This document shows, in pieces, positions 1 to 12,833 of a stretch of 64,000 nucleotides of DNA; position 1 is the first letter of the stretch; each line of letters starts with the position of its first letter. The translations under genes and the position numbers were made by a program. Source of the DNA: Triticum aestivum (lineage: Eukaryota; Streptophyta; Magnoliopsida; Poales; Poaceae); the NCBI RefSeq assembly GCF_018294505.1, contig NC_057803.1, positions 688,294,678 through 688,358,677 on the forward strand, written 5' to 3'. A model generated the notes under the pieces. That model saw only the letters and a program-made list of their open reading frames with translations. It was not told the origin of the DNA and did no database searches.

Positions 1-1700
1 GGTAAGACAAGGTGAAATATCTGGAGCTGCAGCAAGCGACTAGCATATATGGTGGCTATCCTGTTTGCAAAAGACAGCGAGAAGAGGAGGCAAAGCACGA
101 ACCAGAAACGAGAGAACAACATGTGCAAGCATTACTCCAACACCGTGTTCACTTCCTGGACTCCGCCGAGAAGAGACCATCACGGTAACTCACACTGTTG
201 ATTCGTCTTAATTAAGTTAAGGTTTAAGTTATCTACAACTGGACATTAACAAATTCACATCTACCCATAACCGCGGGCACGGCTTTCAAAAGTTTAAATC
301 CCTGCAGGGAGTCCCAACTTAGCCCATGACAAGCTCTCATGGTCAACGAAGGAATATACCTCCTCCTGAGACATTCCAATCAGACTCGGTATCCCGGTTC
401 CTCAAGACACTTCGACAAGTCAAAACCAATCCAGCAACACCACCCGAATGTGCCGACAAATCCCGATAGGAGCTGCACATATCTCGTTCTCAGGGCACAC
501 TCAGATGAACACTATGTACAACTAAAACCAACCCTCGAGTTGCCCCGAGGTAGCGCTACAAGTGGCTCTATTTGGACCAACACTCAGAGGAGCACTGGCC
601 CGGGAGGGGGGGTTTAAAATAAGATGACCCTCGGGCTCCAGAAACCCAAGGGAAAAAGAGGCTAGGTGGCAAATGGTAAAACCAAGGTTGGGCATTGCTG
701 GAAAAGCTTTAAATCAAGGCAAACAATCAAGGGGTTCCCATTATAACCCAACCGCATAAGGAACGCAAAACTCCGGGAACATAACACCGATATGACGGAA
801 ACTAGGGCGGCAAGAGTGGAACAAAACACTAGGTGAGAGGCCGAGCCTTCCACCCTATACCAAGTATATAGATGCATTAAGATAACATGGCAATATAATG
901 ATATCCCAACAAGTAAATAATGTTCCAACAAGGAACGGCCTCCAATCTTCACCTGCAACTAGCAACGCTATAAGAGGGTCTGAGCAAAGCGGTAACATAG
1001 CCAATCAACGGTTTGCTAGGACATGGTGGGTTAGAGGTTTGACATGGCAATTTTGGGAGGCATGATAAGAAAGTGGTAGGAATCGTAGCATAGGCATAGC
1101 AAAAGAGCGAGCATCTAGCAAAACAAAGATAGTAGTGATTTTGAGGGTATGATCATCTTGCCTGCAAAGTTGTCAGAGTTGACTGGATCCTCGAAAGCAA
1201 ACTCAACGGGCTCCTCGTTAGCAAACTCGTCTCCCGGCTCTACCCAAACAAGACAAACAGGCAAACTGAACACAATCAACCACGTGCAATGCTCAAACAA
1301 TATGATGCAAAGATGGTATGCTATGCGGGATGCGATGCGGGATGCATATGCAAGATTTGGCAAGGTATGAATGAACCTGGCCTCAACTTGGAAATCCAAG
1401 TGTTCCACTGGAAAGATGAGATGAAATCGCTTGAAAACGATATAAAGAACACCGGAATCGGAGTTACGGTTTGGAAATGGCAAGCAATTCAAATATGACC
1501 ACGTTCTGCGATTTACAACAAGTAGACATCTAAATGCAACAAGATGGACATGCTACAGCACCCAAACATGGCATCAAAATACATGGCAGGGATCCACTCA
1601 TGATTCTTAACAAAAGTCTAGCACTGAGCTACGGCCAATTCATCCATTAACAGGTTCAAACAAGCATGGCAAAAATGCATTTGGTAAACAGATTTCAGAG

Positions 1701-1972
1701 TTAGTGAAATTAACACTTGTCTGGAATTTCAGATCAGATAGCACTCTTTGGAGCATGAAAACTACATTCTATAGGACCTGAACATGGCAAAGTAAAGCAT
1801 GGCATGGAGCTACTCAAAGAGCTTAACAAAAGTCCCTTAGTGAAATTAACACTTGTCTGGAATTTCAGATCAGATAGCACTCTTTGGAGCATGAAAACTA
1901 CATTCTATAGGACCTGAACATGGCAAAGTAAAGCATGGCATGGAGCTACTCAAAGAGCTTAACAAAAGTCCC
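1701..1972. repeat. Perfect 136-bp tandem duplication in the left G1 LTR
   Basis: Bases 1701-1836 are repeated without change at 1837-1972, and the shared word TTAGTGA recurs at the next boundary (1973). The right LTR has a single copy at the equivalent place (about 24944-25085). The two LTRs were identical at insertion, so the duplication arose after G1 inserted, or is an assembly error. Confidence 0.9.
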
Positions 1973-3004
1973 TTAGTGACCTTGAGCCAAAAGGGTTCAG
2001 AAAATACAATTGCAAGCATGTGAACATGGCAAAAACATAATCAGATCACAGACTTGGTGAAAACTGGAGCATGCTGAAACAGATATCAAGTAGGCATGTT
2101 TACGAGCTCGATGCACTCACTACAGAGCAAGTCATGACAAGCTAAGCATACACCCATCAAGAATACACAAAATTCAAGCTAGACATGGCAAGAACAATAG
2201 CATAGCATGCACGGATCAACTACAACATCATTGGCAAAATCGCTAACAAGTAGACAATCTGCCCAGATACACGAAATGACAAAAGTAGAGCTCGATTGAC
2301 TCAAGCTAGGGTGCTCCATAATTGCAAACAAAGACATGGATGGATAGAGCACTACAAGATTAACAAAACATCCTTACTGATCATCCTCAAAAGAGGCACG
2401 GATCACTGGGAAACAACATGAACATATGGCAATATGAGATAAAGAGATCAAGGACTTGGTGGAAATGCGAAGTCCCTGAAATCAGCATTAACGAATGCTC
2501 CACTTTGCAATCTTGTGCTAGTCACCACACACATCACAAAAATACATGGGTTGCACCTCTGGATAGATGGCAAAACATATAACAAAACTCATGTAGAGCT
2601 CAGGGGCATATCATGCACACATTAATCATGGCAAAAATGACAAATACCTAATTGGAGCAGCATATCTGACAATTATCTCAAATAGCACTCTTCTAACATC
2701 ATTTCGGGCATCAAGATGAACTCAAATGAAAATGATGCAATGAGATGCAATGATGTACTCTTTGAGACGAACATTTTGATATGCTATATGCCCAAAACGG
2801 AGCTACGGATGAGGAGTTACGATGCGATGAACAGGAGCAAATAAATTAGGGTTTCGGGGCAAAAGTCAACCCAAACAGGATCTCAGATCCAGATCCGGGG
2901 CACGCGGTTCGAGGTTCGTCCTCACCGGAGATGGAGCTCGCCGGAGTCGAACTTGGCGCGGAGGAGGGGCTCGCCGGCCGGGAGGAGGAGGACGTCGGCG
3001 CGGA

Positions 3005-3452
3005 NNNNNNNNNNNNNNNNNNNNNNNNNNNNNNNNNNNNNNNNNNNNNNNNNNNNNNNNNNNNNNNNNNNNNNNNNNNNNNNNNNNNNNNNNNNNNNNN
3101 NNNNNNNNNNNNNNNNNNNNNNNNNNNNNNNNNNNNNNNNNNNNNNNNNNNNNNNNNNNNNNNNNNNNNNNNNNNNNNNNNNNNNNNNNNNNNNNNNNNN
3201 NNNNNNNNNNNNNNNNNNNNNNNNNNNNNNNNNNNNNNNNNNNNNNNNNNNNNNNNNNNNNNNNNNNNNNNNNNNNNNNNNNNNNNNNNNNNNNNNNNNN
3301 NNNNNNNNNNNNNNNNNNNNNNNNNNNNNNNNNNNNNNNNNNNNNNNNNNNNNNNNNNNNNNNNNNNNNNNNNNNNNNNNNNNNNNNNNNNNNNNNNNNN
3401 NNNNNNNNNNNNNNNNNNNNNNNNNNNNNNNNNNNNNNNNNNNNNNNNNNNN
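3005..3452. other. Assembly gap (448 N)
   Basis: A run of N inside the GC-rich part of the left G1 LTR. The matching part of the other LTR is also gapped (26154-26434), so part of this LTR is unknown in both copies. Confidence 0.99.
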
Positions 3453-3800
3453 GCCGGCGGCGTTGCGGCGAGGTGGCTCGGCCGCCGGAGTCGGCAATGT
3501 GGGGCGGCGGGCGGCCGCGATGACCCGGGGCGGCGGCCGGCTCGGAGGAAGACGGCAGCGCAGAGCTCCGGATCGGCGGCGGGGCGACGGGCGCGGTGCG
3601 GGCCGCGGGGGCCGGCCTCGGGCCCCGGCGGGCCTGGCGCGGCGATGTGGGGCGCGGAGGCGGCGGCGAATGACAGCGCGCCACGTGGCGGCGCCGGGGC
3701 TGGGCGGACGTGTCCGGCGCCGTCCGGACGTGTCCGGAGGCGGCAGATCTGTAATTTTTTGGGTTTCGGGGGAGGAGACCCGCGATTTGGAATGGGGGAT

Positions 3801-3810
3801 CTTTATATAG
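3801..3810 (-). promoter_or_regulatory. TATA box of G1 3' LTR
   Basis: CTATATAAAG on the minus strand, about 535 bp inside the LTR from its TG end and immediately beside the very GC-rich tract. The same motif is at 26667-26676 in the other LTR. It is the best candidate for the U3 core promoter. Confidence 0.6.
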
Positions 3811-4342
3811 ACATAGAGGGAACTAGGAGAGTCCAAATGAGGTGCGGTTTTCGGCCACGCGATCGTGATCGAACACTCTAGATGATGGGAGAGGTTTTGG
3901 TGGGTTTTGGGCCAAATTGGAGAGGTGTTGGGCTGCAACACACACGAGGCCTTTTCGGTCCCTCGGTTAACCGTTGGAGCATCAAACGAAGTCCAAATGG
4001 TACGAAACTTGACAGGCGGTCTACCGGTAGTAAACCAAGGCCGCTTGGCAAGTCTCGGTCCAATCCGGAAATGTTTAATCCCCACACACGAAAGAAAGGT
4101 AGAAATGACCACCGGAGGAGAACGAAGCGCCGGAATGCAAAACGGACAACGGGGAAAATGCTCGAATGCATGATACAAACACGTATGCAAATGCAATGCA
4201 CATGATGACATGATATGAGATGCATGACAACGATAACAACACATGGAGACAAAAACCCAAACCCAAGAAAATAAAATAACTTAAGGCCGGGAACGGCAAG
4301 AGTTGGATTACATATTGGGAAAGTCATACCCGGGGTGTTACA

Positions 4343-4357
4343 ACACTCCACCACTAC
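4343..4357 (-). other. Polypurine tract of G1
   Basis: On the minus strand the 15 bases just before the 3' LTR are purine rich (GTAGTGGTGGAGTGT). This is the expected place for plus-strand priming during reverse transcription. The tract is short and not pure, so the exact limits are uncertain. Confidence 0.45.
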
Positions 4358-6290
4358 GAAAGGATCTCGTCCGGGTATTCAGAACGGAGGTGATCCTCGC
4401 GTTCCCAGGTAGCTTCACGGTCGTAATGGTGTGACCACTTGACTTTGAGGAATTTGATTGACTTGTTGCGAGTCTTGCGTTGAGTCTCTTCGAGAATAGC
4501 AACGGGGTGCTCACGATAAGAGAGATCTTCTTGGAGCTCGATGTCCTTGAAGTTGACGGTGCGGTCAGGAGTCTTGAAGCACTTTCGAAGCTGAGAGACA
4601 TGGAACATGTCATGAACATTTGCAAAGTTTGAAGGAAGCTCCAGTTGATAGGCGAGATCGCCTCTCTTGCTGACAATCTTGAAACGTCCCACGTATCTAG
4701 GGGAAAGCTTCCCTTTGATACCGAAGCGACGAGTACCTTTCATTGGAGAGACGCGGAGGTAAACATGATCTCCGATCTCGAAAGCCAAATCACGGTGCTT
4801 ACTGTCGTAGTAGCTCTTCTGGCGGGATTGGGCTGCTTTGAGGTTATCTTGAATGACTTTGCACATTTCCTCTGCCTCTGTGATTAAGTCATTACCCAAA
4901 AGCTGACGTTCACCGGTTTCGGACCAGTTGAGAGGGGTACGGCACTTCCTGCCATACAGAATTTCAAATGGGGCCTTGCCTGAACTTGCTTGAAAACTGT
5001 TGTTGTAGGAGAATTCAGCATAAGGAAGACAATCCTCCCACTTCATGCCGAAGGAGATCACACAAGCCCTGAGCATATCTTCAAGAATCTGGTTGACACG
5101 CTCGACTTGACCGCTAGTTTGAGGATGGAAAGCTGTGCTGAAGCGGATGTTGGTGCCCATGGCCTTCTGAAAAGAATCCCAAAACTTGGAGGTAAAGATG
5201 CTGCCACGGTCTGAAGAGATCACTTGAGGAATACCATGCAGAGAGACAATTCAAGAGGTATAGAGTTCCGCCAATTGAGCTGCAGTGATTGACTCTTTGA
5301 TAGGCAGAAAGTGAGCCACTTTGGTGAGTTTGTCGATGACAACGAATATAGCATCATTGCCACGCTTGGACTTTGGAAACCCAGTCACGAAGTCCATCTC
5401 AATGTGATCAAACTTCCATTCTGGAATGGCAAGAGGTTGGAGGAGACCAGCTGGCCTTTGGTGTTCTGCCTTCACTCTTCTGTAGACATCACACTCATTC
5501 ACGAATTGAGCAATCTCTCGCTTCATTCCAGTCCACCAATAAGCCTGCTTGAGGTCCTGATACATCTTCGTGCTCCCAGGGTGGATGGAGAGGAAAGAAT
5601 TGTGAACCTTGTTCATGATCACTTTACGAAGGTCACCTTTGGGCACAACAATACGATCCTCGAAGAAGAGAGTATCCTTGTCATCAAGGCGGTAGCACTT
5701 GTACTTGGGTTGACTCTTGGCAATCCCAATCTTCACCTTCTTCACCATAGCATCAAGAAGCTGGCCTTGGCGAATCTGGTCTTCCAAGGTAGGAAAGACT
5801 TGAAGGTTGGCGAGGAAACCTTGAGGAACAACTTGCAGATTAAGTTTGCGGAAAGCTTCACAAAGCTCAGGTTGATAAGACTTGAGAATCAGACTGTTGC
5901 AATAAGCCTTCTTGCTCAATGCGTCAGCAATCACATTGGCCTTGCCTGGAGTATACTCGATACTCGGATTATACTCTTGAATCATTTCGACCCATCGAGT
6001 CTGCCTGAGGTTGAGATTAGGCTGAATGAAGATGTACTTGAGACTCTTGTGGTCAGTGAAGATGTCCACTTTTCTTCCCAATAAAAGATGTCTCCAAGTC
6101 AAAAGAGCATGCACAACTGCCGCCAACTCGAGATCATGAGTGGGGTAGTTCTTTTCATTGGGTTTCAACTGGCGAGAGTTATAAGCAACAACTTTCTTCT
6201 CTTGCATTAACACTGCGCCAAGACCTTGGAGAGAGGCATCACAAAAGACCTAGTACAGCTTGGATTCATCAGGCGGAGTCAGAACTGGAG
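4354..6290 (-). pseudogene. G1 pol, 3' part: RNase H, integrase, chromodomain
   Basis: This continues the G1 gag-pol frame after the G2 insertion; arithmetic across the insertion and its target duplication keeps the codon phase. RNase H is seen near 6220-5930 ([19 protein letters not shown]). The integrase zinc-finger region includes [10 protein letters not shown], where the last zinc Cys of the usual CxxC is now Tyr. The catalytic residues are visible in MDFVTG, SDRGSIF and QVERVNQ. A chromodomain follows (VKWSHHYDREATWERED) and ends at the stop at 4354. Two in-frame stops break it: TAG at 6250-6252 and TGA at 5251-5253. Known role of the family: RNase H removes the RNA template, integrase inserts the cDNA, and the chromodomain targets chromatin. 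Not functional as it stands. Confidence 0.9.
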
Positions 6291-6295
6291 CAGTG
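6291..6295. repeat. Left target-site duplication of G2 (CAGTG)
   Basis: CAGTG directly precedes the G2 LTR and recurs directly after the other LTR at 19390-19394. A 5-bp duplication is the normal signature of Gypsy integrase. Confidence 0.93.
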
Positions 6296-9200
6296 TGTCG
6301 GGACCCCGATTCTAAGTCACACCGGTCTAGCATGTAACACCTCATATCACTTTGCGGCCTCAGGCACGGTATCCCCACGGGTGTCGCCTTACCATGGTCT
6401 GGAACCGTTTGCGCCTTTTGGCTCACGTATATGATAGTGTCGCTAGCGTCCATATGACAGAGAACCCAGGCCGACATGGCTAGTCGTGAACCCAAAGCGG
6501 CATAGACCTATGGAGACAGGCATACATGAATCACATCGAGCATGTCGGTCAACAGCGTATGAATCTGGGCTGTAGCACTAGGCTAACAGGACTCTGGAAG
6601 TCACCACATGACATTTCCCCGAAGGGACAGACATAGGAACGAAATGGAACACATGCCGGCGAGTCAAGTGTTCTGAGCAGTAATGCTGGGCTAGCAGGAC
6701 TCCGGTGAACCGGGCTGTAGCGGACTACTATGGCTCAAGGAAGCACTAGACTACATTTCCCCATAAGAGAGGCTGCCAAGGACAAACAACTAGATTGTCA
6801 GATCCCACACATAGCAATACACGTCACACGTACGCATAACATGCAAGTATGTGATGTACAACATGGCATCACAACATAACGCAACTCATATAGATAAAGG
6901 CTCAGAAGAGCCACATAGCATAAATACAAACAGGGGTCACATGACCCATCATTTAGAGCATACAAGCAACGGAAGCATTACATGTCTGAGTATAGACAAC
7001 TACAAAAGAAAAAGTCTGAGAAGCCTGACTATCTACAAGTCCCTCCAAGGTACAAGATCGTAGCTGAGGTAACAAGCTACTCGTCGAAGTCCAAGCGGTA
7101 CTACTAGTGAGACAGATGTCTCACCTGCAAAACATAAATAAAGCAAACGTGAGTACAAAGGTACTCAGCAAGACTTACATCAGATCCTATCATACATGCA
7201 TTTGTATCAAGAAGGTAATGTGGGGTTTAGTTGCAGCAAGCCAGCTTTGACTCAGTGGCTATCCTGTTCTACGACAATGAGAAACTTCTTTGAGGTGAGG
7301 CAGTGCACACGAGTCCACTAATCACCACATCAATACACTACTATGGATTCATCCCCGTCTCTCCTACGAGAAGGCCATCCATAGCACTCACACTTATCTT
7401 GAGCATTTTAGAGTATCCACTTCAGATTGTCTATGTACCACGTAAGCATCCAAGAAGTCCATAACCGAGGACACGGCTATTCGAATAGATCATGATAACC
7501 CTGCAGGGGTGTACTTCATCACACAAACTCTCACCACTTATCACCGTATACCCGTCATGTATCTCGGCAACCTTCAAGCGGAAGCCTGGCAAGGGTGTCG
7601 GCCACGACCTGACTAACCACACAAGACTCTAGTCTAGGTTTATCGCCTATTCGGGTTCCATCCGCAAGGAGATCCGGCCGAGGTTTCTCTCACGGCCCCA
7701 AACGATGTGTACAGGGTTCCCGAGCCCACCATCCGGGTGCCACTCGGTACACCGGGCCACGTGTGCCTAGTCTGTCCCAAGTCCACCCTGCCGGGTGCCA
7801 CTCGCTAGAAAAATAGCACTACCTACAAACACTAGAAACTATTTGCAACTCCTGGACAGAGTTCAAGGCGGTTAATAAGTCGAGAGAGCTTGGAGCGCCC
7901 GGAGCCCAATGTGTGGTAGTAGCTAGTCATTGGACAACTTACACAGAACTCAGTTCTTAAGGACGGTCCCAATGAGACAACCCACCATGTACTCCTACAT
8001 GGCCTCTCACCGCTACCTTTACCAAATCGTGTTCACATGCTTAACTCTCATTACCAAAACATATCATAACATTCCAATTCATTCCCGATGAATCAGACCT
8101 GACACAACTCTAAGCAATAGCAGGCATGGCATGGTAGGAACACAACATGGCTCAAACAACTCCTACATGTGCTAGTGGGTTTTAATTATTTACTGTGGCA
8201 ATGACAGGTCATGCAGAGGAATGGGTTCAACTACAGCAGCATAAAGTAGCAGTTGAATCGTTGTTGTCCTAATGCAATAAATGAGAGCAGGAGCGAGAGA
8301 GTAGGATTTTATCAGAATGAACAAGGGGGGGGGGGTAGCTTGCCTGGTAGATCAACAGGGGGCACTACTCCTCAGAGAGGTACTCTCGAACACTCTCCGG
8401 GGCAGGACCTATCGAGAAGGAACGGTGTCGGAAATCAAACACAAGCATATGCAACATTATGATGCATGAACATGGCATGAGTATGTGATGTTGTTTGAGT
8501 TAATGCATCTAGCATTTATTTGGTTGAAGTCCATTTGAACCAAGGGTTCAAATACAACTCCAAATTAAGTTCTTAAATATGCCATAAGTGTGTTTTCATA
8601 TATACAGCATGTATAGATTGTTTGTCATGCATGAAAATGGTACAGATGGATAGATTGAATTTTTCTGATAATTTTTCATATATAAATTATTTCAATCTGT
8701 GCTACGGTTGAATTTCTATGAATTTTTGAAGTTTTGAACATTTTCTAGAATTTCCCTGTTAAAAATAATTCCAGAAAAAGAATAACTGCGTCAGCATTGC
8801 GTCATGCCTGCGTCAGCAGGTCAATGGAGCTGACCAGGTCAAACCTGACGACCGGGTCCCACATGTCATTGGCTCATTGTTAGTTAATAGTGTTAATTAG
8901 AAATTAAACTAATCCTAACAGAAACATTAGCAGGCCGGGCCCCACCTGTCATTGTCCCTGGGTAGTCAAACCCCAGGTCAACTGGGGGGGTTAGACCGGT
9001 CAACCCCATCGGCGTTTAGCCGCCGGCGAGGCCGAACACGGCGGAGGGCTCGGGATTGTCGTTCCGGCGACCATTTGGGCGGCGGAGGCCACAGGCGAGG
9101 AGCCAGGCCTCGCTCGCATCGTTCGGAGCAAGTGGGGGCTGCAGGGGTTGCTTGAGCTCGCAGGAGCAGAGCTCGCGGCGGCGGCCGGAGTCGGGTGCGT

Positions 9201-10372
9201 GCGGTTTAGGTGCTGCGGGCCACTGGGGGGGCTACGGTTGGGTGCAAACGACGCGCGGGAGGGCACTGAGAACGGCAGTGAGATTGGTTGCAAGCCTAGG
9301 TAACAGTGGCCACGGCGGCGACATGAGCGGCGGAGCCGAGCTCTCGACCGCGACGGTGACGGTGTTGGAGGAAGAATTTGAGCTAGGGGAGAGGGGGGTT
9401 CGATGGCGGGGCTCACAACGAGTCGAGCAGAGGCAACGGCGGCTCGGAGAAGGCACTGCAGGCGACGGACGGGCGGTGGAGATCCACGGCGGCCGAGGTT
9501 GAAGATGACGGCGGAGGCGGCTCCACAAGGCGTCCTGCGACGCGTGGCATGACGGAGAGGTAGCGGACGAGGTGGTGGAGCTTTTGGGCACGATGGAGGG
9601 GCGAGGGGACTATGGTGGGCGCGTCGAACGGCGTCGGTGGTGATGGTGGCGCTCGGGCAGCAGCGGGGAAGAGAGCAAAGGAGGAGATGGGGACGAGAGA
9701 GAGCGAGAGAGAGCGAGAGAGAGATGGGGGGTAGCATGGCGCGTGTAGAGAAGGCCAGGGCAACCAGGGAGGTAGGAGGTGGCGAGGCGCGTGCGTGCGC
9801 GCCACAGACACACGCCCTCCTGCCCACTGGCAGGAGGTGGAAGACGACAAGGAGGTGGAGATGGGCTGGGCTGGCTCTGCCCGGCTAGCTGCTACAGTGG
9901 TGGGCCGGTTGGCCCACCAGGTAGGTTCTCCCTCTTTGTTTCTATTTTCTATTTTCTAACATTTGTTTTGATTTAATAAAAATACTAAATCATTTTATTT
10001 TATTCTGTAAATTTTAGTAGGGAGTAGTTGGACCAATCCAAAGCCCCTCACCAAAATTCAGAATTATTGGACAATATTTTATATATAATAAAATATTTAT
10101 CCAACGCAAATAATTACTGGATTAATTCCAAATGGCCAAAATAAATATTTATGAGCTCCTAAAAATATTGGTTTGAATTTTAACTCTGACCAATATTTTT
10201 CAAAGAGCAACATGAACATTTTCTTGGACCCTTTTGGAGCAATTTTTATCTGGGTTATTTCCAGAAATGATTCTGAGGGTTTCACCAATCCCCATTTCAA
10301 ATTTAAATGGAATTTAAACATGATGCACACATGAAGGCTAGCCTAGGTCATACCATAACTAGGGATGTGACA
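6296..10372 (-). repeat. G2 3' LTR (4077 bp)
   Basis: Starts TGTCGGGACC and ends GGGATGTGACA on the plus strand and matches 15327-19389. It is unusually long. It contains a GC-rich stretch with long Pro/Ser/Arg-rich open frames (9000-9850) that differ between the two LTR copies, and AT-rich stretches at 8480-8780 and 9950-10330. I see no credible gene in it. Confidence 0.95.
9694..9724. repeat. GA-rich microsatellite in G2 LTR
   Basis: Repeats of GAGAGAGAGC, about one unit longer here than in the other LTR (near 18721-18744). The length difference is ordinary slippage after insertion. Confidence 0.8.
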
Positions 10373-11810
10373 ACTCGCCCCCACTCGAAGAAATCTCCTC
10401 CCGAGATTTAGGAGTCGGCGGAAAGAAAGTGGGGTACTCAAGTCGAAGACGATCTTCACGCTCCCAAGTAGCTTCTCTCTCGGAATGATGCGACCACTGA
10501 ACCTTGAGAAACTTGATGTTCTGACGTCGAGTGCCATGCTCTGCTTGATCAAGAACGCGAACAGGGTACTCTCGATATGTGAGGTTATCTTGGAGATCAA
10601 GCGTTTCATGGTCCACTCCGCGGATGGGATCTGAGAAGCAACGCCTGAGTTGAGAGACGTGGAAAACATCATGAACTTGAGAAAGATGTGGTGGTAGTTC
10701 CAACTGGTAGGCAACCTCTCCTCGCTTAGCGAGAATGAGAAAGGGACCAATGTAACGAGGAGACAACTTGCCCTTGATACCGAATCAATGGGTACCCTTC
10801 AAAGGGGTAACCTGAAGGTAAGCTTTGTCGCCAATTTCATAAGCCACTTCCTTATGACTACGGTCATACTGGCTCTTTTGACGAGATTGGGCTATTTTCA
10901 AATTCTCATGAATGATGCGAACTTGTTCTTCTGCCTCCTGGATCATATCCGGTCCAAAGAATTGTCTTTCACCGGTTTCTGACCAGTTCAAAGGTGTTCG
11001 ACATCTTCGTCCATACAGAACCTCAAAAGGAGCTTTCTTGAGGTTGGATTGGTAGTTGTTGTTATAAGAAAACTCGGCGAAGGGAAGACACTTCTCCCAG
11101 TCCATACCGAGTGAGATAACACAAGCTCTAAGCATGTCTTCAAGAATCTGGTTGACCCTTTCCACCTGACCACTTGATTGAGGGTGGAAAGCGGTACTGA
11201 AGGAAAGATGGGTGCCCATGGCAGTTTGGAAGCTCTCCCAGAAATGAGAAGTGAAAAGACTACCACGGTCTGAATTGATCTCTAGTGGAACACCATGAAG
11301 TGACACTAATCGAGAAATATATAAGTCAGCGAGCTGACTAGCAGTGATACACTCTCGAACAGGTAGGAAGTGAGCCACTTTGGAAAGACGATCAATGACT
11401 ACGAAGATAGCATTATTCCCTCTCGTGGTCCTGGGAAAGCCGGTAATGAAGTCCATACCAACTTTATCCCATTTCCACTCAGGAATAGCTAAAGGTTGAA
11501 GGGTGCAAGCAGGTCTCTGATGCCCTGCCTTCACGCGATGACAAACGTCACAGTTAGCAATAAATTGAGCAATTTCTCTCTTCATCCTAGTCCACCAGAA
11601 CCTCTGGCGTAGGTCCTGATACATCTTAGTACTACCGGGATGAATCGTGAGAGGAGATTCATGCGCCTCCTTAAGGATTAATTATCAAAGATGTTGATTC
11701 TTGGGAACCACCAAGCGACTCTCAAAGAAAACAACACCACGATCATCTATAGAGAAACTACCACCAACTCCTTTGTTAATGTTTCTCTTGATCCGGGAAA
11801 TTCCCGTATC
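10359..11810 (-). pseudogene. G2 pol, 3' part: integrase and chromodomain
   Basis: The integrase segment has NCDVCHRVK (second half of the HHCC zinc finger) and catalytic residues in MDFITG, SDRGSLF and QVERVNQ, the D,D(35)E set. After it come the conserved GERQF and GKLSPRYIG regions and then a chromodomain (VQWSHHSEREATWERED). The frame is open except for stops near 11811, near 11690 and at 10785-10787, the last probably a CGA to TGA change. The terminal stop at 10359-10361 lies inside the 3' LTR, so the last codons, the purine tract and the LTR overlap. The integrase residues needed for catalysis are retained, but the protein cannot be made in one piece. Confidence 0.9.
10373..10387 (-). 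other. Polypurine tract of G2
   Basis: Minus-strand sequence CGAGTGGGGGCGAGT directly abuts the TGTCACATCC start of the 3' LTR. It is the expected plus-strand primer site and is also translated as the end of pol. Confidence 0.6.
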
Positions 11811-12833
11811 CTACTTCTGAGCAGAGATGATCTGATCCACAAGAGTAGATTTTGCCACCAAGGTAGAAAGGAATCCATGAGGAGCAATGTGAAGGTTAAG
11901 CTTACAGAATTCCTCATGAAGAACTGGTTGGCCCTGCTGCAACATGAGATTGTTGCAATATGACTTATGACTTAGTGCATCAGCCATGACATTCCCCTTA
12001 CCTGGGGTGTAGGTAATCCCTAAGTCATAATCTGAGATCAACTCCAACCAACATCTTTGCCTAAGGTTCAAATCTGGTTGGGTGAAGATATACTTGAGAC
12101 TCTGGTGATCGGTGTAAATCTCTCAACGTTTACCAAGAAGGTAATGTCGCCAGGTCTTAAGTGCATAGACTACGGCTGCAAGCTCTAGATCATGTGTAGG
12201 ATAATTCTCCTCATGTGAATGCAACTGTCGAGATGCATAGGCAATCACATGGCGATCTTGCATAAGAATGCAACCTAGTCCCTGTCGTGAGGCATCACAA
12301 TAGATAACAAAGTCCTTAGTGAAATCCGGTGGCACAAGTATGGGAGCAGAAGTCGAGCGTCTTTTCAGTTCCTGAAAACTGTGCTCACACTGTGGGGACC
12401 ACTCAAACTTTTTATCTTTCTTGAGAAGTTCCGTGAGAGGTTTGGCCACTTTGGAGAAGTTCTCAACGAATCAGCGACAATAACTGGCTAGACCAAGGAA
12501 ACTCCTAACTTGCTTAACTGTTTTAGGCGGAGTCCAATCAAGAACGGCCTGAACTCTTTCGGGATTGACAGCAATGCCCTTACCAAAGATTACGTGGCCG
12601 AGATAGGTCACTTCTGGCAACCAAAATTCGCACTTGGAGAACTTGGCATAAAGGCGGTGCTCTCTGAGTTTTCCTAGCACAAGTCTAAGATGTTCGGCAT
12701 GCTCTTCCTTGTTCTTCGAGTAAATAAGGATATCATCGAGGTAAACCACGACGAACTTATCTAAGTACTCCATGAAGATCGAGTTCATCAAGCGAGAGAA
12801 AGTAGCTGGAGCGTTGGTTAGACCAAAGGACAT
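11811..12833 (-). pseudogene. G2 pol, middle part: RT second half and RNase H
   Basis: It follows the first part after a one-base deletion near 12830 that removes a base between the Val and Met codons of the TVMSFGL motif. The RT active site YLDD is at about 12732-12743. RNase H signatures ([32 protein letters not shown]) follow. In-frame stops at 12471-12473 and 12123-12125 break RT-RNase H. These domains copy the RNA genome into DNA in the cytoplasmic particle. The rest of the frame is open, suggesting decay after insertion rather than a non-coding origin. Confidence 0.9.

Larger units (their letters stand above)
1..4342 (-). repeat. G1 3' LTR (truncated by window edge)
   Basis: Matches 23246-27207 nearly base for base by eye, apart from the N gaps and one 136-bp duplication. 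The terminal TG on the minus strand is at 4341-4342. It holds no credible gene: the open stretches at 1115-1492, 662-958 and across the N run are not supported by any protein family. The part at 2900-3760 is extremely GC rich, while 1500-2800 is AT rich with many short repeats of the word ATGGCAAAA. Confidence 0.93.

Noticed and set aside
2866..4244. Very long frames across the N run on both strands.
   Set aside because: N bases create artificial openness; the flanks are GC-rich LTR sequence, and the same happens at 25928-27164.
1..4342. Possible host gene or array in the repeated ATGGCAAAA-rich part.
   Set aside because: The whole stretch recurs as the other LTR of G1 at 23246-27207.
9694..9724. 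GA repeat as a regulatory GAGA element.
   Set aside because: Variable in length between the two LTRs, which is better explained by slippage.
9000..9850. Long Pro/Ser/Arg-rich open frames on both strands (up to 275 codons).
   Set aside because: They lie in a GC-rich part of the G2 LTR; the partner LTR (18029-18935) has frames of different length and phase, and no protein family is recognisable.
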